From an uncultured Lachnospiraceae bacterium (GTDB lineage: Bacteria; Bacillota; Clostridia; Lachnospirales; Lachnospiraceae): a DNA stretch of 64,000 nt. The notes beneath the pieces were generated by a model that was not told the DNA's origin, made no database searches, and worked only from the letters and a program-made list of their open reading frames with translations. Made by a program: the position numbers and the translations under genes. Numbering within the stretch: the first letter of the stretch is position 1; the number at the start of each line of letters is the position of its first letter. The DNA lies in contig CAMBLG010000003.1 of assembly GCA_945868435.1 (NCBI GenBank), forward strand, positions 163,643 through 227,642. Direction: 5' to 3'. This document shows positions 18,388-28,098 of this stretch, one piece after another.

Positions 18388-19848
18388 TTATTGTCTAATC
18401 AACACGCAGACATGATACAAAACAGTATCACAACCATTTCTATTATGTACAGTTTTCATTACTCGGATATCTGAGTATGGAAAATTCTCAACCCTAAAAC
18501 TATCATCAGCTGAAAGTAACGGATAAAGATACTGATGTTCTTTTATGTGCTTGAAATATTTCTCACAAAACTTACTAAAATTGGATACACTAACATATGA
18601 CAATATTATGTTAAACATATTTCCAACAGTATCGTATCTGTAGATTTTGTCTATATGCCTATCCAAATAATGGGTATTAAGACTATCCAAATTTAATGCT
18701 TCGATTATAGTTACAGGCGAACCATCTTCTTCAATTAAAATATCAACTTCTCCAGCACATTTTTCAGTAGACGATATTCCTCTTCTGGTTTGATCTATCA
18801 CATCATACTTCGCCATTTTTAGTAAATCTCTTACAAAGTCATTTCTTTGATTTTCTGATATTGCAAAATATGTAGAATTTGACTGCAATTTGACACATGC
18901 TGACAATACATCATGTAATATTGTTACTTTACTATTCTCTCTTCTTTCTCTTCCCCTTTCCTTTATTACATTTTCTAAATTATCCCATATTGAATTAAAT
19001 TCATTTTCAATGTTCTGTTCTTTCTTTTTCAACTCCAGATAATGCTTTTTATTAGGATCATCCTTTTCAAAGGAACTAAAATATTGTCTTTTCCATTGTC
19101 CAATCCTCTTCAAATCCTTTTTTATTCTAGAGTCGAAAATGTCATCTTTAACTTCCTTATACGATTGCACCTCCCGAAGTACCTTTCGAATAGCTACACA
19201 TTGTTTTGAATTTTCCTTCTCTGCCTCGTTTTCCAGCTTCTCATATAAACAATAATATTCCTCAATTTTTCTATACTTTTCTAATTGCCCTTCAATATTT
19301 ACACACTTTTTTCTATATTCCGCTATCTCCTCAACCATAGCCTTTATCATCACATAAATATCCGTACTTTGTCCTACAGGTATTACCTTATATCTATTTC
19401 CAATTAAGTCATACAAAAACAAACACGGAATTTCTTTCTCCAATATATTATAATTCATAGCAAATTCTGTAATTGTCTGTGAATGTCTTTGTTTCCAATC
19501 AATTTTATTATAGCCACCATATTGAAATTCAAATGAACCGTTATTATCCTCTACACCCCTTCCATTCAACAACTCGATAAATGGACACATTACTCCTTCA
19601 TAGGGTTCTTTCCCTGGTATATGAAAAAAAGATGCTCTTTTTCTAGCTTTAGGTGTTGAAAATACGAATAAAATCTTATCACCTGTTAAATCATTCAACG
19701 ATGCCCAATCTTTTTCTAATTTTTCATAAAGATCTTGTGCATCAGAATACCTTGCAATTAAGGATATAATCAAGAAATATCCTTTTCTTTTTGCTTTCGG
19801 AATACATCTTTGAAAATATTCACTTAACCCTATATACGTAACTTGCAT
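18388..19848 (-). CDS. Uncharacterised protein with C-terminal PD-(D/E)XK-like motif; possible restriction or effector nuclease
   Basis: Central coiled coil; C-terminal YDVIDQTRRGISSTEKCAGEVDILIEEDGSPVTIIEALNL (E367, D369, E383-A-L). Confidence 0.6.
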   Translation of the reverse strand: MQVTYIGLSEYFQRCIPKAKRKGYFLIISLIARYSDAQDLYEKLEKDWASLNDLTGDKILFVFSTPKARKRASFFHIPGKEPYEGVMCPFIELLNGRGVEDNNGSFEFQYGGYNKIDWKQRHSQTITEFAMNYNILEKEIPCLFLYDLIGNRYKVIPVGQSTDIYVMIKAMVEEIAEYRKKCVNIEGQLEKYRKIEEYYCLYEKLENEAEKENSKQCVAIRKVLREVQSYKEVKDDIFDSRIKKDLKRIGQWKRQYFSSFEKDDPNKKHYLELKKKEQNIENEFNSIWDNLENVIKERGRERRENSKVTILHDVLSACVKLQSNSTYFAISENQRNDFVRDLLKMAKYDVIDQTRRGISSTEKCAGEVDILIEEDGSPVTIIEALNLDSLNTHYLDRHIDKIYRYDTVGNMFNIILSYVSVSNFSKFCEKYFKHIKEHQYLYPLLSADDSFRVENFPYSDIRVMKTVHNRNGCDTVLYHVCVLIRQ

Positions 19849-19879
19849 AAGCTGTTCCCTTTATCATTTTAACTCTTAT

Positions 19880-20176
19880 CTAAAATATCTGCGTAATATC
19901 CTGATACCGATTCACAACTCGGTAAATCTCCACATACTCTTTTCCAATCTTATACAGCACAACATAATTCCCGCAAATCACATATTTATAATCCGTCCGA
20001 AAGCTGACTCTCTTAGTAAGATCAGCTCCCATATACGGAAATTGCTGTATATTCTCAATTCGAGCATATATCTCCTGAATGGTCTTTACCGCCATTTCTT
20101 CATTGTCTTCCGCAATATACTCTTTAATGTTCTTCAAGTCCTCTGCCACAATAGGGTTAATCCGCAATTTCATCAT
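19880..20176 (-). CDS. RelE/ParE-family toxin
   Basis: MKLRINPIVAEDLKNIKEYIAEDNEEMAVKTIQEI...YKYVICGNYVVLYKIGKEYVEIYRVVNRYQD. Confidence 0.88.
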   Translation of the reverse strand: MMKLRINPIVAEDLKNIKEYIAEDNEEMAVKTIQEIYARIENIQQFPYMGADLTKRVSFRTDYKYVICGNYVVLYKIGKEYVEIYRVVNRYQDITQIF

Positions 20177-20179
20177 AGG

Positions 20180-20428
20180 CTATACCCCGACAGATTTCTT
20201 CAGTTCATCCAAACTCATCCAGGCGCTTTCATCCTTAACTGCTTCTTCTGCTTCCTGCAGCTTCATCAACAGCTTTTTCTCCGCCTTTTCACGCTCATAG
20301 TCTGCAATATCCATAACCACAAACTTGCCTCTGCCATTTTTGGTCAAAAACACAGGTTCTCCAACCTGACAATTTTTCAGTACTTCATTATAATTTCTTA
20401 AATCTGATACAGGTAATATATTTGGCAT
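20180..20428 (-). CDS. Phd/YefM-type antitoxin
   Basis: MPNILPVSDLRNYNEVLKNCQVGEPVFLTKNGRGKFVVMDIADYER; start at an internal Met with SD gaggaaagg. Confidence 0.88.
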   Translation of the reverse strand: MPNILPVSDLRNYNEVLKNCQVGEPVFLTKNGRGKFVVMDIADYEREKAEKKLLMKLQEAEEAVKDESAWMSLDELKKSVGV

Positions 20429-20477
20429 AAAATCAACTTCCTTTCCTCTACTTGATATAGTTTCTTCATTTATGTAT

Positions 20478-20526
20478 ATTATACGCAAGAAAGCTGTAAA
20501 ATTCAACGTGGAATTTTACAGCTTTC
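20478..20526 (-). promoter_or_regulatory. TA promoter with 16-bp perfect inverted repeat
   Basis: Minus strand TTGAAT-N17-TATAAT (-35 at 20501-20506, -10 at 20478-20483); gaaagctgtaaaattc-aacgtg-gaattttacagctttc at 20489-20526. Confidence 0.75.
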
Positions 20527-20862
20527 AATTTTAGATATTACAAGCACTTGCCGTAAAGTGACCGTAAAGTGACCATTATTATCAGCCATAAAAAAGCAGA
20601 TATTACAAACACTCTGTAATACCTGCTCATTTTTGTTTGTTATTTAATTTATAGCCGACGCCACAAACAGTCTGTATATAGATTGACTTGCTTTATTTAC
20701 ATTCATTGCTATTGCCATGCTCGTTTTAGTCACATAATAAAAACCAGAAGAGTTTCCTCCGTTTATCTGGTTTTATTATATTTATTGTTTCATGTTGTTT
20801 CTCCTGCATATTTTGATTCATCTTTCTAGTCCAATAATTATGGATTTACAATTTCCATCTGA

Positions 20863-21201
20863 TTATGTAGGTAAATTTTCATCGCCCCAGGCTTTCATAC
20901 AATCGAGAACGGATAAGAAGCTCTCCCCAAGTTCCGTCAATGTATACTCCACCCGTGGAGGAACCTCACAAAAATCGTGGCGAAGAATGAACCCATCTGT
21001 TTCCAGTTCTCTGAGTTGCTTTGTAAGAGAACTTTCAGTAATTTCACCAATCTGACGACGAAGCTGTCCAAAACGTCGAACATCACACTTGCCTATATAC
21101 CAGAGAAGCTCAATCTTATATTTCCCACCCAACAGCTTCTGCACGGTTGAAATCGTTTTGCATCGGCTGACTGCAGATTCAGATTTTCTCATTTGGCTCA
21201 T
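20863..21201 (-). CDS. HxlR-family transcriptional regulator
   Basis: LLGGKYKIELLWYIGKCDVRRFGQLRRQIGEITESSLTKQLRELETDGFILR. Confidence 0.92.
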   Translation of the reverse strand: MSQMRKSESAVSRCKTISTVQKLLGGKYKIELLWYIGKCDVRRFGQLRRQIGEITESSLTKQLRELETDGFILRHDFCEVPPRVEYTLTELGESFLSVLDCMKAWGDENLPT

Positions 21202-21360
21202 CTCCCTTCATTTTGATTATACTCTATTTCACATCAAAACAAAAGGTACTTCAAAAAAGTACAGTACTTTTATTTTCAGTGTGTTTTGTTATAATGATGC
21301 CAACGAGACAGTCATGCACAGGTTTGCCTCGTTACCTGTGCATAATCCATATAATAAGAG

Positions 21361-22305
21361 GTGTTTATCATGCATTACACAGGAACAATTTGGCGTCCGC
21401 CCTATGAAGCAGATTCACTTCTGCTGGAAGTAACGGCAGGCTGTACCCACCACAAGTGCAAATTTTGTACGCTATACAGTGATTTACCATTTAAATTCAG
21501 AATGTCACCTATAGAGGACATAGAAAATGATTTACTGGAAGCTCAAGTTCTGCGCACAAATCCCTATTCAAAGATGTTAATTCGCCTACAGGGAAAAGAT
21601 GATCCTGACCCAATTCGGCGAGTTTTCTTAACCGGAGCTAATCCGTTTGTTCTGAAAACAGAGAAGTTACTTGAAATCGCTTCACTCATTCACAAGTATT
21701 TTCCCTCTGTCAACTCAATCGGCTGTTTCGCACGCATTACAGATTCAACGAACAAGACAGATGATGAACTGATATGTCTTCATCGTGCGGGTTATAACGG
21801 GCTGACCATTGGTGTGGAAACAGCAGATGATAAGGCACTTGCTTTTATGCGTAAGGGTTATAATTCCAAAGATATTCTAACCCAGTGTAAAAGATTAGAA
21901 CAGGCGGATATCGAATATGGTTTCTTCTATCTGACCGGCATTTCCGGTAAAGGAAAAGGTGAAGCAGGTGCGAAAGCATCCGCGCGTGTCTTCAATCAGC
22001 TGCATCCTTTCCTAATTGGCCCCAATATGCTGACGATTTATCCAGAATCCGATCTATATCAGGAAATTCAAAACGGAAACTGGGAAGAAGAAAGTGAGAT
22101 TGAAAAATACCAAGAGCTCCGAACCCTTGTGGAAAATTTAAATATTCCAACATACTTTGCCGCAATGGGAGCCTCCAATGCCTTTCAACTCAGAGGACGA
22201 TTGCCAGAGGATAAAGAACAGTTACTGGAAACACTTGACAGAATCATTTGTGAGGTCAGTGAAGAAGAGCTTCGTTATTACAGAAGAAACCTCCCGCATT
22301 TGTAA
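21361..22305 (+). CDS. Radical SAM protein
   Basis: LLEVTAGCTHHKCKFCTLYSDLPFKF CxxxxxCxxC-type cluster; GLTIGVETADDKALAFMRKGY. Confidence 0.9.
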   Translation: MFIMHYTGTIWRPPYEADSLLLEVTAGCTHHKCKFCTLYSDLPFKFRMSPIEDIENDLLEAQVLRTNPYSKMLIRLQGKDDPDPIRRVFLTGANPFVLKTEKLLEIASLIHKYFPSVNSIGCFARITDSTNKTDDELICLHRAGYNGLTIGVETADDKALAFMRKGYNSKDILTQCKRLEQADIEYGFFYLTGISGKGKGEAGAKASARVFNQLHPFLIGPNMLTIYPESDLYQEIQNGNWEEESEIEKYQELRTLVENLNIPTYFAAMGASNAFQLRGRLPEDKEQLLETLDRIICEVSEEELRYYRRNLPHL

Positions 22306-22334
22306 TAGACCATATTTGCGAGACTATATGCACA

Positions 22335-22367
22335 CACCCTGCAGTATCATAAAAATACTGCAGGGTG
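22335..22367. terminator. Bidirectional terminator-like hairpin
   Basis: caccctgcagtat-cataaaa-atactgcagggtg, 13-bp perfect stem after the radical SAM gene. Confidence 0.7.
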
Positions 22368-22392
22368 GTTTCAGCATCTAAATGTGCCATAT

Positions 22393-22578
22393 TTATCTTT
22401 TTGAAACATACGTCATAATATCACTCAACCATTTATCATACGCCAAATACGAATCCCATTGTCCTAAAGTCTTCATTACATTTTGAGGAAACTGTACCTC
22501 GTCGCCTGCCTTTGTCGTTTTTGTTGCACCTCCATATGACGGAGACATCTCATTCATTCCGATTCCATTAATTAGCAT
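22393..22578 (-). CDS. Small protein co-transcribed with protein B
   Basis: 16 nt downstream of the protein B stop; SD aaggaga before ATG; MLINGIGMNEMSPSYGG resembles the N-termini of A and B. Confidence 0.6.
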   Translation of the reverse strand: MLINGIGMNEMSPSYGGATKTTKAGDEVQFPQNVMKTLGQWDSYLAYDKWLSDIMTYVSKR

Positions 22579-22593
22579 AATGTCTCCTTGAAG

Positions 22594-24540
22594 CTAAGAT
22601 GCTATATCATCCATGTCACTGCTCAAAAAATCTTCCCAGAAATCTTTAGAACCGCTAAAAATCAAATTTGCATCTTTTTCAAATCTGCCGATAAAATCCT
22701 GTACTTTCTTCGCATCATTAGGATTTGTATATTTTATTTCCCAACTATCTATAATCTTACCATTTTGACATCTGGTACTAACAATTCCATCTTCTCCAAA
22801 GGCAGTAATCGTCCAAACCTTTTCTTTATTTTCATCCTCCTCTACAGAAGCACACTCTGTACCTGTATCTGTTTGTGAAACACCTACTGTTGTAGTGCCG
22901 GTCAGCTGTACTTCCTCAAATCTACTCAAAGCCTTATTCTCCATCTCCTGAGCCTCTTTTGCTGTGCGAAGTACTGTCTGATCATCGGTTTTTAGATTCT
23001 TTGTCCAATTCTTTTCGTGTTTCACACCATCTTCTGTCGGAATTCCCTCTTCTGTCTGGCTTTCTGCATCAGTTTCAGATATACCACCTAAACCATTTGC
23101 AGCTGCACTAAGCGCTGCCGCCGAAGCCGCAGTTGCTCTCATATCTGAATCAGCCTCCAAAGCGGCTTTCTGAGCGGCTTCATCTTGCATTTCTTTTAAC
23201 TGTTTTATTCTTTCTTTGAACGCATCAATATATTTATCAATACCCTCAAGCAAATTATCCCATTCATCGTCGGACATTTCACGCCAGTCTTTTTCTTCCT
23301 TTAATTCTTGTGCAGTAAGGGTATGTGTTTCCTCAAATAGCTTCAGAAGATCTGCAGCACTTATTGTTTCTTTCGTCTTTTCATTTTCAAGAATGGTTTT
23401 AGATTTTGCCAAAGCATCTGTCCAATTCATTTTCTTATTCATGATATTATCAAGCGAACCAAAATCTGCGCCATCAGTTGGAGACATAACCGACTTCATG
23501 GCATTCCAGCTTCCCCATTTGCTATTTACACCTTCTCCATTGGCATCCTTATACTGGCAATATGCAAACATTTCCACCGGTGTTGCATTCTTTGGATCAA
23601 AATTTGATAAGTTCACATCTATCGTTTCACTCCAACTTCCGGTTGCAAGTTTCACACGAATGATTGTATCATCATTTCCCGGTTTCGTAACTAAAGATGC
23701 CGACATTCCATATCCCATTTCCCCTGCTTTTGCAAAACCAATTCCAAGAGGAGTAACCTGCTCATCCTCTGCTTTTTCTTCCTGTATTTTTTCACTGGAA
23801 TGCACATCACTTAATCTATCCGTTACATCCGGTTCTTCTGATTGCTCTATCTGTGTGATATCCATAGACAAGAGTTTCATAAAATAGGGTTCAAACAAAG
23901 AATTGATATCCTCTTTCGCATTCATCATTCGACGAAAATCATCAAATAATCGATTCGCATAATCAATCATACTCTTTGCTTTATCCATAACATTTTCATT
24001 TCTGAGATTATTCACTTTTTCTAAATAGTTCATTTTCTCCAAAATGTCATCGGTATCAAAATAATCATCCGCTAAAAATTCAGAGGTTTGTTCTGTATGT
24101 TCAAAATACATACAAAGAGTTGAAAACTCCGGAAAATCTGCATATTCAGGATCAACTTCTTCCGGATTAATATCTTTTTCAAATGGATTGCCATCTTTAT
24201 CATACCCTTTCACAGAATATGTCTTATCATGTCCATCGTACTTAATAAATACCTGAAAGCTCTGCTCTGTCTTTTCATAGGAATAAGCCATTTCCCCTGC
24301 ATCATTCTGAGAAGCATATAACTCTTCTGTCTTAATATTCGCAATAATACATTTACAATAAGGCGAAGATGTAACCGCCTTCCTTACTGCTTCCTTGAAG
24401 TCGTGCATCGGATTATCTTTTGGAATTTCTTTACTCAAATAATCATCCGATACGTTTGAGAGCGAACCACTTCTACTTTTAGTTACTGCTTTGTAATAAT
24501 AACCGGAACTACTGTAAGTTCCTAATCCTGCAATTGACAT
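22594..24540 (-). CDS. Uncharacterised protein B (paralogue of 11457-12857), sigmaD-type promoter
   Basis: Start MSIAGLGTYSSSGYYYK with SD gggaggaagg; shared leader block and C-terminal similarity with protein A. Confidence 0.8.
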   Translation of the reverse strand: MSIAGLGTYSSSGYYYKAVTKSRSGSLSNVSDDYLSKEIPKDNPMHDFKEAVRKAVTSSPYCKCIIANIKTEELYASQNDAGEMAYSYEKTEQSFQVFIKYDGHDKTYSVKGYDKDGNPFEKDINPEEVDPEYADFPEFSTLCMYFEHTEQTSEFLADDYFDTDDILEKMNYLEKVNNLRNENVMDKAKSMIDYANRLFDDFRRMMNAKEDINSLFEPYFMKLLSMDITQIEQSEEPDVTDRLSDVHSSEKIQEEKAEDEQVTPLGIGFAKAGEMGYGMSASLVTKPGNDDTIIRVKLATGSWSETIDVNLSNFDPKNATPVEMFAYCQYKDANGEGVNSKWGSWNAMKSVMSPTDGADFGSLDNIMNKKMNWTDALAKSKTILENEKTKETISAADLLKLFEETHTLTAQELKEEKDWREMSDDEWDNLLEGIDKYIDAFKERIKQLKEMQDEAAQKAALEADSDMRATAASAAALSAAANGLGGISETDAESQTEEGIPTEDGVKHEKNWTKNLKTDDQTVLRTAKEAQEMENKALSRFEEVQLTGTTTVGVSQTDTGTECASVEEDENKEKVWTITAFGEDGIVSTRCQNGKIIDSWEIKYTNPNDAKKVQDFIGRFEKDANLIFSGSKDFWEDFLSSDMDDIAS

Positions 24541-24678
24541 ATTGTCCTTCCTCCCTGCAGTCAATCTGTCAGTCATGACTGCACCACTGCCCGAAAGGTC
24601 CCAGTGGTATAATAAAATAAAAAGGCACTGTATCTCAAATTCAATCCTTTGAAATACAATGCCATCCTTGTAAGCATA

Positions 24679-24706
24679 ATATCGGCATATTAATGAAAAT
24701 TCTTTA
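24679..24706 (-). promoter_or_regulatory. sigmaD(sigma28)-like promoter for protein B
   Basis: Minus strand TAAA-N16-GCCGATAT. Confidence 0.75.
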
Positions 24707-24952
24707 TATAACATATTAAAATCTATTATCTATTCAACATTATTACTAGCCGTATAGCGTCGTAAAGTCATAAATTGCGTAAAGTGAACGTAAAGCACTT
24801 TGCGTATATAACGACCTCAAAATAACGTAAATTATCTTCTATTTATGAATATTCTGACAATTCTTTTTTCATTTCATCGCAAAAAGAAAAGTCCCATAAA
24901 CACTGGGTTTACAGGACTTATCAATATCTTATTTTATCTTAGAAATTCACGA

Positions 24953-26344
<1,392 letters not shown>

Positions 26345-26517
26345 TTAACGGAAAATGCAGGATTATACAATAAAAATTTCTTTCTTCTTGCAATTTTGTG
26401 CAACTTTACTGTGTAAAAGTGTTTAAAATGCAACTAGAGGACCCTAAACTTGCATTTAGAGCCCTCTTTTTCCATATTTTCATAACCCAAAATAAGTATA
26501 GCTATAACTCCAAGATA

Positions 26518-27030
26518 TTACCTTTCGTCATTTTGTTGAATCTTAGACCAATCCACGAATTCTGACTCCTCATCCGTATCGTAATAGTTGATTTGAAAAT
26601 AGTCCACCATTTTGGCCAATGCATAAATCAAAACCTCTGTCTCCTGTTCCGACATCTCGGAGGAGATATTCTTAATCATCTGCCTGTGGAACTGTTCATG
26701 GTGGTAATACGCCATCTTGCCTCGATCCGTCAGGAATACCTTGACCACCCGCTTATCTTCTGTGCTGCGCTCCCGGATTACATAACCCTTCTCACACAGC
26801 GCATCCATAGCCTTGGTCAGTGTTCCGGTTGTGACCGACATCAGTTTCGCCACGGTCTTCATATTCTTGGGTTCTTCCACCCCGATTGCCTCAATGATGT
26901 GCATATCGTTGGTTGTGATATCCTTGAATTCCTCCGTGATCAGACTTTTTCCTTCGATCTCCAGTATATCCTTAAACAACCGGACCAGCAGTTCATTTAA
27001 GGTGTCATTCAGTTTATCCGTCAAAGTCAT
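26518..27030 (-). CDS. MarR-family regulator, probable FabT-like fatty acid synthesis repressor
   Basis: Winged HTH AKLMSVTTGTLTKAMDALCEKGYVIRERSTEDKRVVKVFLTDRG; last gene of the fab cluster. Confidence 0.85.
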   Translation of the reverse strand: MTLTDKLNDTLNELLVRLFKDILEIEGKSLITEEFKDITTNDMHIIEAIGVEEPKNMKTVAKLMSVTTGTLTKAMDALCEKGYVIRERSTEDKRVVKVFLTDRGKMAYYHHEQFHRQMIKNISSEMSEQETEVLIYALAKMVDYFQINYYDTDEESEFVDWSKIQQNDER

Positions 27031-27086
27031 TTGTCTGTCTCCTTTATGGAACACAATCTTATGAAACAACTCCTGTGAAACATTTG

Positions 27087-28046
27087 CTACCATTCCAACA
27101 CACAAGCTCCCCATGTAAGACCGGCTCCAAATCCCGCAAGAACTACTTTGTCTCCCGCCTGAAGCATACCATCTTTGCAAACCTTATCTAAAAGAATCGG
27201 CACGCTGGCTGCAGAGATATTGCCACACTCCTGCAGATTCATCGGGAATTTATCGAGAGACTGCCCCAATCTTTTGGCTACTGCCTCGATAATTCTGCGG
27301 TTGGCCTGATGCAGAAGATATAGCTTCACGTCATCTGCCGGAACCTTCGCCTGCTCAAGTGCCTCACTGATTGCTGTCGGCACCGTACGCACCGCAAATT
27401 TATATACTTCTGAACCATTCATCTCCGTATAGGAATATGTCTGCGCGCCCAACTGGCGATACAGGTTATTGACCGGTCGGTTATCACATTTCAGAGCCAT
27501 ACCACTCTCGCCATCGGATCCCTGCACCATGGACAGAAGCTGATTTTCCTCCGCACTTACAACGGCCGCACCTGCGCCGTCTCCGAACAGGACACATGTA
27601 CTGCGATCTCCCCAGTCCATCATCTTGGACAGAGTCTCTGCGCCCATGATCAATGCCTTGTGAAACCTTCCTGTTCTGAAATACGCATCTGCGGTTGCCA
27701 ACGCGAACAAAAAGCCGGAACAGCCTGCTCCGATATCAAAGGCCGTTGCGCGTTTAGCCCCTACTGCTGCCTGAACTTCACAGGCCAGCGTCGGGAATAT
27801 ATAATCTGAAGATACCGTTGCACAAATGATCAGGTCAATGTCCAGAACGGAGATTTTGGCCGCTTCAATGGCTTTTTTCGCAGCTTCTACCGCCATGGAG
27901 GTGGTTGTCTCCTCCACTGCGATATGACGCTTCTCAATACCGGTACGGCTTTTGATCCACTCGTCCGAGGTATCCATTACCTGTGCAAGGTCATCGTTTG
28001 TCACTACTTTCTTTGGAAGTGCACTTCCAGTTCCTAAAATTTTCAT
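27087..28046 (-). CDS. fabH: 3-oxoacyl-ACP synthase III
   Basis: LGTGSALPKKVVTNDDLA...TSDEWIKSRTGI...FDIGAGCSGFLFAL...LHQANRRIIEAV. Confidence 0.97.
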   Translation of the reverse strand: MKILGTGSALPKKVVTNDDLAQVMDTSDEWIKSRTGIEKRHIAVEETTTSMAVEAAKKAIEAAKISVLDIDLIICATVSSDYIFPTLACEVQAAVGAKRATAFDIGAGCSGFLFALATADAYFRTGRFHKALIMGAETLSKMMDWGDRSTCVLFGDGAGAAVVSAEENQLLSMVQGSDGESGMALKCDNRPVNNLYRQLGAQTYSYTEMNGSEVYKFAVRTVPTAISEALEQAKVPADDVKLYLLHQANRRIIEAVAKRLGQSLDKFPMNLQECGNISAASVPILLDKVCKDGMLQAGDKVVLAGFGAGLTWGACVLEW

Positions 28047-28098
28047 TGTTTGCTCCTTCTTGAACTTAAGGCTTTATTCCTTAAAGTCATTGCGCGAA

